A stretch of DNA of 64,000 bases from Blattamonas nauphoetae. Its lineage: Eukaryota > Preaxostyla > Oxymonadida. Within the stretch, counting starts at the first letter, position 1. The number at the start of each line of letters is the position of its first letter. This document shows, in pieces, positions 34,448 through 45,618 of the stretch. The stretch lies in NCBI GenBank assembly GCA_033064195.1, contig JARBJD010000066.1:186001-250000 (forward strand). The letters are read 5' to 3'. The position numbers and the translations under genes are program-made. Under the pieces are notes generated by a model. The model was not told where the DNA came from, ran no database searches, and was given only the letters and a program-made list of their open reading frames with translations.

Positions 34448-34862
34448 TTCCAAAACTTGGCTTGATCACACTAATTTCTCCCTTTTGGGATCCTCCATTG
34501 ACTTTCTCATTCTTCTTCCATTTCTCTTCCATATGAGGTGTTCAGTTCAGTCCATTTTCATTTGACTTCTCTGGTGGTGTTGTTTTGGTCACTCTATTTT
34601 CATAGTTTGACGAAATCGAAGCTATCAGCACCATTTACTCTCTTTTGCAGATTTTTCATGAATACTCGTTTGGAAACACCATCCTTAATCCGAGGCGGAC
34701 GAGGTCGATGCGTCCTACTTGTCACAACTCATCGATTGCGTCTTATCGGACTCAACTGTGAACAAAATGCCGTGATACAGCCGAAATAATGAGAGATGCT
34801 AACAATGTGACGTGATTCATTTCTGTCATCCATGAACACAGATGCGCAATCCACCTGTTCTT
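34448..34862. promoter_or_regulatory. spacer with the promoter of the acidic helical gene
   Basis: It holds the 5' flank of the 34447 gene and the 3' flank of its paralogue. The first 60 bases resemble 35225-35280, the flank of the paralogue. A plus-strand frame (34538-34789) looks like chance. Confidence 0.4.
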
Positions 34863-35224
34863 TTATCCTACTGTTATCCGCTTCTGTCGGTACTGAGAAC
34901 GCAATATTTTAGCCATATCCCCTTCGTCGGGATATTGGATCTTCTGTAATTGCAGCGTCAGTGCATCTGGATCTTTTGACGTTTCCGATTGCCACTGTTC
35001 GATTACTACGCGTGCTTCGTTGATGGAATCCATCTTCGCCTTATGAGCTCTTTCTGCTTTTTCTTCTTCTTCTTTTCGAATTCAACACGTTCTTTTTTGA
35101 TTTTCTCCATCTTCTTCTGGTAGTCACGTTCCGCTTCACCATGCATTAGTTCAAGTTCAAACCACAAATTTGAGCCATCACCATAATAATTGTATTTTTT
35201 TCCCAGTCGAGAAAATAAGGTCAT
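34863..35224 (-). pseudogene. tandem paralogue of the acidic helical gene, with one frame change
   Basis: The start at 35224 (MTLFSRLGKKYNYYG) parallels the neighbour. After a Lys run near 35070 the reading frame shifts; the following frame gives AHKAKMDSINEARVVIEQWQ, then SETSKDPDALTLQLQ, which matches the C-terminal block of the neighbour, and ends at TAA at 34863. The change falls in a run of AAG/AAA codons, a slippage-prone spot, so it could be a real pseudogene, an assembly error or a very short intron. The protein would be about 120 residues, shorter than its neighbour. Confidence 0.5.
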
Positions 35225-35279
35225 TTCCAAATCTTGGCTTGATCACCCTAATTTTTACCTTTTGGGGCCTCTCGATTGA

Positions 35280-36150
35280 AATTATAAACCCTCCCAGATT
35301 GGTGCTACAGGAATTTTGTGAAGTTGATGGACTTTCCGTAGAGCAAAAGTCCACAAACTTTCACTGAATAATGAATTTGACCAAACCAAATCACCATTCG
35401 ACGTTCTCTCCGATTGGGCAGAGGAGAATGTATCTTCTGCAAAAAGGAAAACGAATAGATTCAAGCGAGCCATTCTCCAAGACATTGTCACACGAAAAGC
35501 TCTGAAGCCCCAAACACCAGAAATCGAACTGATGGTAACTCTGGCAAATGGGGAGTAGAGAATGGTCATTGTGCCGTTTGGTGTGTATATACACACTGAT
35601 GAGCCTGTCATTGACCTCGAGGACATCTGCCCGCGTAAAATCATGAACATCTGAATTCAGCATTTCATTTGCTGTTATTCCCACAGAGAAAATCGGCTTT
35701 TTGCATCTCGGATCATTCGGGAAAGATCACTTTGGAACTTCAACAGCGTATGTCCTATCTCTGAAAGGAATTCAGGCCCAAAAATGCGAGAAACTCATTG
35801 TTGATTTGCGTGGGAATACGGGTGGTGACGTGTCACTTATGATTCAAATGATGGAGCTCCTCTGACTTAATCGAATCCCACGCACATTTCAGCTTGATCA
35901 TCCCAGAACATTAAAACCAACGAATATAAAGACAGATCGTGTTCAAAAGACATTCCAACACATGAACGGAACAGAATACCAACGAACATACTCAAAACGA
36001 TATGTTTTTGGAGGGGGAGAGGATGTGATTGGATCAATTTGTACTGAGGTTACACAATTCATGGAATTTGGAACTTTCCTGCAAGATGACAAGAAAAATT
36101 GCGAACCTTTCTTCCAGCTTCGATTCGTGTCATGTCACCACTAGACCATA
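35280..36150 (+). pseudogene. S41-type (tail-specific protease-like) gene, decayed
   Basis: Plus-strand segments in different frames give FDVLSDWAEENVSSAKR, then IELMVTLANGE and VIVPFGVY, then FGKDHFGTSTAYVLSLKG followed by KLIVDLRGNTGGDVSLMIQ. The last block is the S41 signature around the DLR.N.GG loop, which precedes the catalytic Ser region. An in-frame TAG follows LANGE (about 35556) and another stop follows MELL (about 35862), and the frames do not join by convincing introns. Secreted S41 enzymes of this sort normally carry a signal peptide and a longer N-terminus, not found here. Host pseudogene is the best call. Confidence 0.5.
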
Positions 36151-37023
36151 ATAGTCGTCGAGATGTTGAGAATCGTCCGTGAGGAGGACTGGTCATCAGA
36201 TGTTGATCTCGCGTTTGAATCTGCGTTCGACTGTCAACCCGACGGAAATGGTCGTTTCAATGAGATGGAATTTTGCAGAGCGTGCTGACAACGATATTGA
36301 ACTGTAGTTTGTGGATGACGTGACTCGGTCTCGTAACAGGATGTGATGGTGGAAAGAGCAGATCAATCAATCCAATAATAAACAGAGTATCAACAAGTTT
36401 CAAACAAAGTTCCAAATTCCCTGAGCCATGTAACCTCAGTACGAGAAACAACAGACATATCGTTCACACACACAATTATATCTTCAAACGAGGAAGGGAA
36501 GGATGACGAGATGTGGGAGTTTTCTCGGATGACACCATCGGTTGTGAAGAGGCTATAGAAGAAGGCCCCTGCCATGTTCGCCAGACACTTCAACATTCGA
36601 CACCTCAACATGCGTCTATGCTGGGTGTATTGTTCTCCACTGGTCAGTTGACGGACAATGTGTTGCTGTTGCTGTCGACGACGGAATAACGGCAAAGATC
36701 GTTTGGGCATCGATCAGGAACCGACAGATTACGATATGATGGCTGCCTAACTCCTCCTCTTGCTTTTTCTGGTCTTTTCACATGTTGGGCATTGACCAAA
36801 CACTGAGACGCTTAATCTTGTCGAACATTTCATTGAGAATCATCCAGTCTGTATTCTATTCCCCTTTGAAAAGGGCTTTGCCTGCTCGTTCTTCTCATTT
36901 TCATCATTTTATCAAAACCAACATTCAGAGTTTTTTTGTGATTATTCACTCAGCCATCATGTCATTTCTAGCTTTCTGAGAGGTGTGCCGCGTAGTATAC
37001 CCCCATTACAAATTTTACCATCT
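36151..37023. other. unassigned, possibly the remainder of the decayed protease gene
   Basis: Short coding-like pieces occur on both strands (for example VREEDWSSDVDLAFESAFD near 36180 plus, and IIVCVNDMSVVSRTEV near 36440 minus), but none makes a gene model. The last 60 bases should hold the promoter of the gene at 37024. Confidence 0.3.
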
Positions 37024-40000
37024 ATGCTTCCACAGAAATCTCAAAAGACACCGGAAGATCCAATAGTCATTGATAGTGATAATGATGTTGGATCTATATT
37101 ACTTGATGTCGATCCCGTTGTTTGCCTCTTTCTCCTCTAAACATTTCACGTCGTTCTTTCTCTCTGATTTGCCGCTTTTAGGACACTCTCCAAACCCTGG
37201 TTCGTGATATCTTTTCGGATAGTCAGGATTTGTCAATTAAATCATTCAAAAAGCTCCGGCAACTCCTCAGCGGTTCGCCTTCACTTTCAACTCAATTTAA
37301 ATCATGTTTTCCCTTTTGTATCTTTCAGAAAATGAAACCCTGATTGATATCCTCGTGACATACGAGGATATCAAGAACTTGTCGACTCTTTTGACAGAAT
37401 CTCAAGCTCAGACTTCAATCGTTTTCTTCTCGTTGTTTTTCACTCAATCCGCACCATTTCTTCTCAGACAAACATTTCTTGGATCTTAACAACAATCGGT
37501 CTCCATTTTTCTCTGATCATTGTTCAGTATGCTCAAGTTACGGCAACTGTAACACACTCATCAAGTCAGGTCTGTGTCTTGCGATTCTGGAGAAGGCCAC
37601 TCCCTCCAGTATCACCAAGCAATCAGCATTATTCTATCTTCATGTATATAATTGCTTATCTCATAATCTTCTCAGATATGGAAGATTCTTGAATCTTTTA
37701 CGGAATATGCCACACTCTCCTTAGACCCAGCCATCAACATACTCCTTCCCTCTATCGTCACTAACACAATCTCTATTCTTCTCACAATCCCTCAGTCAAG
37801 TGTGAAAACAAGAGGAGCGTCGCCTCTCACCAAACCTCAACGATCTGACCTCTATCGATCATTCATCAACTTTACCATGCACGAAACCATCTCATGCATG
37901 GTTTATGGGATCAAAACAGATCTATTCCAAGTCATTGAATCGAAATATGACGATCTCGTAGTTATCAACGAAGAGATCTCCCCAACCAAAATGCCTGAAT
38001 TGCAAGAACTCATCGGGTCGACCTTTGAATGTGTCACATTGCCTGTCTGCATTTTCTAGTGAATTCTTTTCTCAGTCCATTTCCAAGCGAGGACTCAAAT
38101 TTCTCGGAAAGGTTATGAATTGTCATCGACATACAGTAATCATTCTGGCCTTATTCTTCCGACTTCTATCCAGTTTGTTGTTTTTCTCCAATTTATTTCC
38201 GTGTGCCAGCGAACGAAGGGGAGATTCCATCTTTCATCTCAAACAACGGAATTTCAACTCTTATATCATTAAATATACAGTCTCATCTCAAAACATGGGC
38301 GCATGCGTTAAGTATCCAAACTGACATATTCATTCTTCTTGGTATGAGTCTCTGCATCTGCTTCATCTTTTCAACCTCTCATCTCCATAAACAGTTAAAC
38401 GGCACCCTCTCATGTGTTCAGACTTCATCGAACATGCCGTCTCATCTCTGACTAACCTCACTTCTCTCTATGTTTACCCCAAAGACCATCAAGAGCAACT
38501 CTATCGCCAACTCGAATCATTTTGGCGAATCGTTGATAGCTATCCTGAAATGACGAAGGAGAATCAGAATGTCATTGATTGGTGGATGAATCCAATTCTG
38601 GTTTACCTTTTAATTCGTTCTGGTCTCGCTGAAAGTGATTCTGACGAGGCGATCCAAGCCGTCACGCTTTTTACGAATTAGGATGAGGAAAGCAACAGAG
38701 CGACGATCGAAAATTATTATGGCTTCGTCGAAAAGGCCTACGGAAACACAAGCGATCGCTATCATCCAATCACTTCTTACAACAGCCCATACTCGACTTT
38801 TGGAATAATCCTCCTATATTCTCTGATTCGCTCGGAAAGAGTGAGGAATCTCTTGGTCACACTCATAGGCCGATTTCTCTTCCACGCTGATATTTTTAAT
38901 CCAAAAGCGACACTTTCCACAGAAGACGCACTTTTGGACCACCTTCTCACGGGTGCTCCCGACATCCCATCCTCCACAATCCTCAAAATCGACAAAATTC
39001 TAAAAAAGGCACACGAAAAATCACCTAACAAGAAGCTCTCCGCGAGTAAGAATCGTCCCCGAGCTGTTGAGGTTACGCTGCAGCACGAGAAAGCTATGAC
39101 CCATCTCATGACCAAAAAAGAAGGTCGATGGCGGGCGTTGACCGAGCTGGCTGTAGTTCCATATGGGAATGTTGCACTTCAACCAGCACAGTGCGAAACA
39201 GTACTGGCACTGCTGGAGGAGGCTGGGACAGACAACAGATTATTCATCGCACTGCACGTTCTTTCAAAACACACACTTTCGGACGACTTTCTTCTGAACA
39301 ACCCGACTTTCGTGGACGGACTCACTTCTGTCCTTCGCGGCCACGCACGCGGAACAGACAACGTGGAACTTGTGATGGCCGTGTTTTCAGAACTGGCTCG
39401 TCTGCAGCGACGGGAGCGGAGTTTGGAGGGAGATGTGGTGGAGTGTGTGAGAGGATTGGGGTCGGCGCTGGCAGACAAGCGGTCAGTGCTGTTCAGACAT
39501 CACGGACACGTGTTGATGTCGTCTGGAGAAGCGCTGCAGACAACACTCGACATGGTTCGGGAGTGCACGCAACTTGTTCAAAACAAGCAGCTGTCTGACC
39601 CTCTTCCACTCGTTCCGGTTGTGGCCCAGTTTGTGTCTTCGGAATCGACAGATCTGATCAGCGCTGTGCTCGACTTCCTCGCCGCACTAGACACAGCCAC
39701 TCAAGACACTCCCGCCCCGTTCCACGCTCTCTCCCAACCCATCGCTGTTCTGGACGAGACCCACAAGCCCACACTTCGTCTCCCTCTCGCCGACTTCCTC
39801 TTCCAACAATGGATCATCTCACTCGAGTTGCTGACCCAACAAAATCCGTACACGAGAAAACAAGATTCGTTCTACCCGATCTTCACGCAAGTGTTCAAAC
39901 TGACAGGACAACACACACGGAGTCTTCTTCTCCAGGCAGTGTTGGAGAAACTGGATAAACATTTGAGAGTGCTGGCAGACGAAAAAAGTGGAACTCAAAT

Positions 40001-40646
40001 GGTGACGAAGACTCGATTCTTCGAGAGCGGTGGGGAACAGACCGAGTGGGAACGAAGAGTGATCGACTCTGCCATCGACAGGGAACAGCTTGACCCCTCC
40101 ATCGCATCACTCATCCAACGGGAGACACTCATCAATCAGAAAAGCGAAGCCGATCTTCTGAATCTGTTGGAGCTTCTCTTCTCTTTCTACGCAACCCTCA
40201 ACCGACTCACTGTGTATTTTCCTGATGCCGCATTCCCTGCTGATTACTACACGTGGAACCGTCGCTTTCGTTCCCCTCTCGCAACCATCCGAACTGCAGT
40301 GTTAGCTGCCATTCAGCATGAAAACACGACTCCTGAGATTGTCTACTTGCTCTCAGATTATTTCAGCTTTATTTACATGCTGACCGATTCTGAATGTATT
40401 CCTCAATACGACACGTCTGAACGGACGCTCGTTCACAATCTCCAATCAGTCAATCCAAAGCACAAGATTCTTCTGAAGGCGTTGAGGGAAGAGGGGTATG
40501 ACGATCGACGAGAAGCATTTCTCCTCAAAGACCCGCATAGCTACTCAGCCTATGATCGGGACGAAATGAACGTTGGATTTGATCAAAGTCAACAGTACCA
40601 TTATTATGACATGCAATTCGAAGGTCTGTATGACGATTATTATTAG
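37024..40646 (+). CDS. large alpha-solenoid-like protein, many short introns
   Basis: The ATG at 37024 (MLPQKSQKTPEDPIVIDSDND) opens a series of small exons: DTLQTLVRDIFSDSQ..., ENETLIDILVTYEDIKNL..., TNISWILTTI, YAQVTATVT, IWKILESFTEYATL..., SSVKTRGASPL... and others, joined by introns as short as 29 and 31 bases. The last 740 codons are nearly uninterrupted (38412-40646) and strongly helical with Leu-rich pairs (LVMAVFSELARLQ, LLNLLELLFSFYATL), suggesting HEAT/ARM-like repeats, and end in a Tyr/Asp-rich tail (YYDMQFEGLYDDYY). An in-frame TAG at 38679 is best explained by a 21-base intron. No signal peptide. I cannot name the family; a scaffold or transport-factor role is a guess. Confidence 0.7.
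37499..37527 (+). other. 29-nt GT-AG intron
   Basis: It runs GTCTCCATTT...TTGTTCAG between the TNISWILTTI and YAQVTATV exons of the solenoid gene. Confidence 0.6.
38045..38075 (+). other. 31-nt GT-AG intron
   Basis: It runs GTCTGCATTT...TTTTCTCAG and joins the TFECVTLP exon to SISKRGLKFLGK. It contains an in-frame TAG, so it must be removed for the gene to be read. Confidence 0.6.
38661..38681 (+). other. candidate 21-nt intron (or in-frame stop)
   Basis: It runs GTCACGCTTTTTACGAATTAG. It holds the only stop between two long same-frame exon stretches (38412-38660 and 38682-40646), has GT and AG ends, and is a multiple of three. Without splicing the protein would end at 38679. Confidence 0.5.
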
Positions 40647-40895
40647 GGAATTGGTGAGAGATACGAATTTTGGGGTTTGGTTGGAGATGTATTTATGGTT
40701 TATTTTGAGGCTCGTTGCTCCTTGACGGAATGGGACACGATGGGCTTCACACTTTGTCTTCTCCACGCGATTTGGCGTGTTCCTTGCCTCTATTTCAGAA
40801 AACAAGAGAAAATGACAGTGAATTATTCCATGTAGGTGTGTGTGAGTGTTTTCAAAACAAGAAAACGAACAAATTGGTCTCAGACTCAGTGTGAT

Positions 40896-43059
40896 CTAAA
40901 CCCATTGGTCCAACCATCCAAAGATCTCCTGATACCACCGAATGACGTTTTTCTTCTTCAAAATCCAGTGGCATTCAGTTTCGAAGATTACAAGCCTATT
41001 CGGGACACCACGAGCGAGCATTGCTTGAGCAAGCGCAACCGAGTTCGATTCGGGCACACGGAAGTCCAGATGGCCCTGAAGGATGAGAGTCGGTGTATCG
41101 AACTGTGTAACGTTAAACGAAGGTGAGGATTTCCTGTATTGTGCTTCGTTGTCGTGCGGTGTGCCTCCGAACTGAAGCTCGACGAAATGGGTTATATCCG
41201 ACTCCCCGCGCATCCAGAACTGGTCAAAGCATCCAGCGTGGTTCACAAGTGCCTTGAACAGGTGTGTTCGTCCGTTGATCACGTTCATCATGAATCCACC
41301 GTAACTCGCTCCAACCGCACCGACCCTGCTGGAATCGGCGTAATCATCGTACGAGCTGAGGATATAAGCAACGCCCGTGATCACATCATCGTAAGTGAAG
41401 GTTTCCCAGTTGCAGTGGACACTTTGTCTGAACGGTCGTCCGTAACTGGCGCTTCCGTGTGGATTGGGCAGCAACATGCAGTATCCTTTGTGGGCGTACA
41501 GCTGTGGGTTCCATCGAGAGCTCCATTGGTCCAGATGGACAGACTCTGGGCCTCCGTGAACGTTCACGATGAACGGCGCTTTTGTGGCTGTATTCCGGCG
41601 ACGGCCGTTTCCTGTGGAAGCAGTTTTGTCGTTCTGGTTATATTGGAACAGGGCGGGGATGAAAAAGCCATGAATTTCTTCACCACGAGCACCGACCCAA
41701 CGGACATCAATTGGTGGGACAAGAGTGTATTTATCGCGGAATTCGTTGTTATGGTCGCGGATCAGCACACTCTGGGCATTTTTGTCGGCGAGGGAGTATT
41801 TGTAGATCGCTGGGAACGAGTCGTAGCGACTGAGAATTGAGATGATGTTGACTTCGTTGTTAATCTTTGCAAAGCATGCTTCATGAATCGAATAGATTGG
41901 AAGACGCTCTCCAAGCTGCATTCTCGACAGATCATACACACGTGCGATGTTTCGTCCTTCCTCGGCGTTGATGATCAAAAGTTGTGATGGGTTCGCAAGG
42001 CTCCACTGTACTCCGTTTACACCGTATCCAAATTCACGCGCGATTGGCTTATGTGTGTTTGTTTCATAATCATACAGGACAAGCTCTGTTTGGTCAGTAT
42101 CATCCTTTTCAGTGATTGTGGTTAAGTAAACGATTTGCTTCACTTCACCACGGGGATCAAAAACAGGAGATGTCCGGAAATATTGGCCTTCGGTGAGTTG
42201 AGTGGTTTTGGCTGTTTTGATGTCATAGCTGAAGATTTGCATGTTGGGCGCTCGTGCGAATTTTTCTCCTTTCATCGCAGAATAGACAACTGTTGAGGTA
42301 TCTGGTGAAAGAGTAAAAGCGGGGCCATTTCCTACAAATTGTATGAGGTGAATAGCAGAAGATTTTCGAAAAGAGGGGTGGATCACAAACCGTAGACAGA
42401 AACACCGACATCAAATTTCATTTCTGGGGTGATATCTGTGGTGAGTTTCGTCGTTGTGTCATGGAGGATGATATGTGCGATTGTCCCATCTCTGATAATG
42501 TTCCAGTCTCGGACAGGCAGTCGATCAAATGTCAGCATGTCGTCGTTGGCTGATTTTCGCTTTTGAAGCTCTTCTGCAGTTTGGGCTGGTGTCATCCCAG
42601 GGAAAACCTTGGTAACATAAGCAACAAGTGATTTATCTTTTGATACTTGTACGTTGGAGACAGGAGTTGAAAAGCTTAGTTGAGAGATGAACTTGCCGGT
42701 TTTGCTGTCGATGGTCTGCAAGAAGTGCTTGCCATTTTCTACACACACGGCAAACAGTTCCTCTTCCGAATGAGACCAGATTAGAGATGAAAATGTCAGA
42801 TTTGGTTGTGTGACCTTTATGTCTTTGTCTGTGGTGAGATCTGTCACAGTCAAAGTTGAAGTTGTTGTTCCATCTTCCAAGTTGTAAGTTGAGACGAGAT
42901 AGGCCATTCGCTACAACGATGAAGAGAAAAAAAAGAGAAAACCGATCCAGATGGACTTGAGACAAGATTGGTAGGGGTTACCACTTTAACAAATTCATTT
43001 TCTGTAAAGACGTCGACTTTTGCGACCTGAATGGAGAAAAGAAGGAGAGGGAGCAGCAT
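40896..43059 (-). CDS. secreted S9-family serine peptidase (acylaminoacyl/dipeptidyl peptidase type)
   Basis: The ATG at 43059 gives a signal peptide (MLLPLLLFSIQVAKVDVF). Introns at 42963-42911 (53 bases) and 42390-42332 (59 bases) keep the frame, giving about 700 residues, normal for the family. The first half shows beta-propeller-type repeats (SYDIKTAKTTQLTEG, SPVFDPRGEVKQIVYLTT). The C-terminal alpha/beta-hydrolase domain has VNVHGGPES, the nucleophile elbow GASYGGF (Ser), the Asp in GHLDFRVP and the His in ETECHWI. These enzymes remove dipeptides or acylated residues from peptide N-termini. It is divergently paired with another secreted hydrolase at 43272. It looks whole. Confidence 0.9.
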
Positions 43060-43271
43060 TTTCCGAAGTGGAAAATAGATCAGGCCCTCGAACCAGAAGG
43101 AAGAGTGGCCCATTGAACTGACTTCTGTCCAACCTTTCTGCCTTGGTCATAAGGCACCGGGAAAAAAGTGAAAAGACAGTCCTCTCCTTGGATTGAAGTC
43201 ATTCAGACTGCTCTTCTCTGTGTTCTGTCGATCAGCTTCCGAAGTATCCATAATAAAATACAAATTGGCTG
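43060..43271. promoter_or_regulatory. shared divergent promoter between two hydrolase genes
   Basis: Only 212 bases separate the two start codons, so the region must hold both promoters and both 5' leaders. No TATA box is obvious on either strand at a fixed distance. An upstream in-frame ATG at 43113 exists for the peptidase but would bury the signal peptide. Confidence 0.6.
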
Positions 43272-44417
43272 ATGTCGCTCATCGCTCTGCTCTTACTTCC
43301 ATTTGGCAGCTGTCTCCCCTCATATACCGGACATCGCCGAATTGATTATTTGAAAGACGCAAACGGTGATATCATCGAAACGTCAGTCTTTGAAAGGCTA
43401 GAGCTTGAACTCAATGGAGCGAAGCAAGTGATTTTCCTCCGTGGGGAAAACATCAACAATCCGATCCTCCTTCATCTTCATGGTGGCCCAGGAATGCCAC
43501 AACTCGCCACAATAGTCCACAGCGAAAAAGCTGAACGATTCGAGAAATACTTCACAGTGTGTTACTGGGACCAGCGTGGTGCCGGTGCTTCGTCAAATAT
43601 GTTGACCTTGAAAAAGAATATGACCGTCGACCAACTTGTGGACGACACGAAAGAGCTCTCACTCTTCCTCAAGAATCTCTTCAAAGTCGAGAAGATCTAC
43701 CTCATTGGCCATTCGTGGGGATCATACCTTGGAATGCGGACGATATCAAAGCATCCAGAGCATTATGCGGCATACATCGGGGTTGGCCAAGTGGCGTCAC
43801 AAAGATTCTCGGAAAAATTAGCCTATAGACGCATGATGGAGCATGCCCTGGAGCTTAACGACATAAAAACGATGCAAAAATTGTCAAAGTTTGATGTGAA
43901 CGACGAAAAGTTCCCCACATTGTACTACATCTCGACAGCCCGCACCAGCATCCTAAATAAGTATGGTTATGGAGTAACACATGTTCCAAGTGCTACTATC
44001 GACCTGTTTGAACCATTGAAGAATTTTAAGGGCTATACCAATGCAGAGAAGCTCGCTACACCGCCCGCCTTCCTCCACTCTCTCAGCTACCTCTGGAACC
44101 CCATCCTCGACGATGTCCTCGCAGAAAGCATCCCATCAGTTCAAGTTCCCGTGCTTGTTGTTCAGGGCAAGTGGGACTATACAACGTCGTATACGTTGGC
44201 GAAGGACTTCATCGAGAGATTGGATGCCCCAATCAAGGAATTCATCACTTTTGAAGACTCAGCCCATTCTCCACATGTCGAACAGCCGGAGGAGTTCATG
44301 CGGAATTTGATGCGGTTTGTGGAAGAGCACTCGCTGCCTTTCACCTCTCTCCAACCTCCGTCGTCTGTTCTTGATTCGCTTGAGCACGTTCTGGATCTGA
44401 AGCAGGATGAGTTGTAA
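43272..44417 (+). CDS. prolyl-iminopeptidase-like alpha/beta hydrolase with signal peptide and C-terminal QDEL
   Basis: A single exon of 381 codons. The leader MSLIALLLLPFGSCLP is a signal peptide. The core has LHLHGGPGMP (oxyanion loop), CYWDQRGAGAS, the nucleophile elbow IGHSWGSY (Ser), QGKWDYTT (Asp) and DSAHSPH (His), all as in proline iminopeptidases (S33), which release N-terminal proline. The last four residues QDEL resemble the KDEL retrieval signal, so the enzyme is likely held in the endoplasmic reticulum. Together with the divergent S9 peptidase it suggests a peptide-trimming pair in the secretory route. It looks whole. Confidence 0.9.
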   Translation: MSLIALLLLPFGSCLPSYTGHRRIDYLKDANGDIIETSVFERLELELNGAKQVIFLRGENINNPILLHLHGGPGMPQLATIVHSEKAERFEKYFTVCYWDQRGAGASSNMLTLKKNMTVDQLVDDTKELSLFLKNLFKVEKIYLIGHSWGSYLGMRTISKHPEHYAAYIGVGQVASQRFSEKLAYRRMMEHALELNDIKTMQKLSKFDVNDEKFPTLYYISTARTSILNKYGYGVTHVPSATIDLFEPLKNFKGYTNAEKLATPPAFLHSLSYLWNPILDDVLAESIPSVQVPVLVVQGKWDYTTSYTLAKDFIERLDAPIKEFITFEDSAHSPHVEQPEEFMRNLMRFVEEHSLPFTSLQPPSSVLDSLEHVLDLKQDEL

Positions 44418-45618
44418 GATATGTTCGCGCGTGTGCATCTTCTGTTGTTTTTTAAAGAATTTTCGAACATAACACACTTCTTCATTCGGAGACATCGAAT
44501 TGATTCGGTTAATCGACAAAATCACTGGCTCATTGGTGGACGCCCTAATTTGTGAATAGCTTCGAAATACGTCCTGCTCCATTTGTGATGACATCGTTGA
44601 GTAAAACGTTTTATGGGCAGATACGAAATTACCCATTCATTTTTGGACATTCACTTGCTCAATTGAGAAAGGTGGATGATTCTTTCTGAACCTTCTTGCA
44701 TTCGACCTCAATTTGAAGGTCTGTAATTCTATTGTATTCATCATTGACGCCTTACGTCAACAGGAAAATCGTTCAGACGCTTTGCCCTTGTGTCACTCAC
44801 TCCATCGACAGAACAAGCAAATTCAGATCATGAGTATCCTCTTTTCTGGCATTATTTCGTTCCAGATCGCAATCTGTTGATGACTCTACTCTTCATTCAC
44901 TCAAACTCCACTACAAAATCACTAAGAGCGGCTCATCGAAAATATTATGCATATTTGCGTCATCCCTGTACCAACTTATCGATGACATTCGACTTTCATT
45001 CAAATCTCAACGCGACCTTCTGTTCATCCTTAAGCGAGTTTTCTCTCTACTTGATGGATATATCACTCTCACCCGCGGCGAATCAGTAGTTACACTGAAC
45101 ATTCTGCTCAAATTCGTCTTCACCGCCTCATGTGAAGAGGATATTGACAAAAAACGAGCCCTACTGAACCGTCACAACTACGGCACGCTTTTGCTATGTT
45201 CAATGATGTTAACATTGAAACTGCTGCGCGATAATGCCCCTTCGAATGGCTGGTGGTGCGATATATTTAATGTCCCACTCCATACGATGGTTCAGTCCGA
45301 GAAAGCCCTACTTAAACTAACTGATTTTCGGCTCTTCCCAAATGCTGATCTATTTGTTTTCTTGTCCCGTATTATTGCGAAATAACCTCCCGATCGTCTT
45401 TCTGTTGTACTGCTATCTTTTTCAACAGTATCTCCTTCTTTGGAGGTTTTGTTGAAACTTAGAGAAAGATTATCGCTGTTTGTTGACTGATCACGAACCC
45501 ATACTTTCCCGAAATCGAATCCTGACACCTTCGACCATATCAAAGGAGTTTCTAAGAGTCAAGAGGGATATATTGTCTTACGTACGTACAGAAATAAAAG
45601 CGAGATGAAAAAAGTAGA
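44418..45618 (+). pseudogene. decayed coding remnants
   Basis: Plus-strand pieces such as TTKSLRAAHRKYYAYLRHPC (about 44920) and EKALLKLTDFRLFPNADLF (about 45300) look like protein but are separated by several stops in every frame, and I find no convincing splice sites. It is perhaps an old copy of a host solenoid-like gene. No RNA gene or repeat is seen. Confidence 0.3.

Noticed and set aside
38679-40646. TAG read as glutamine (alternative code known in some oxymonads)
   Set aside because: Other genes end naturally at TAG and TAA, for example at 40646 and 44417, and reading past them gives no protein-like sequence. A 21-base intron explains the single internal TAG.
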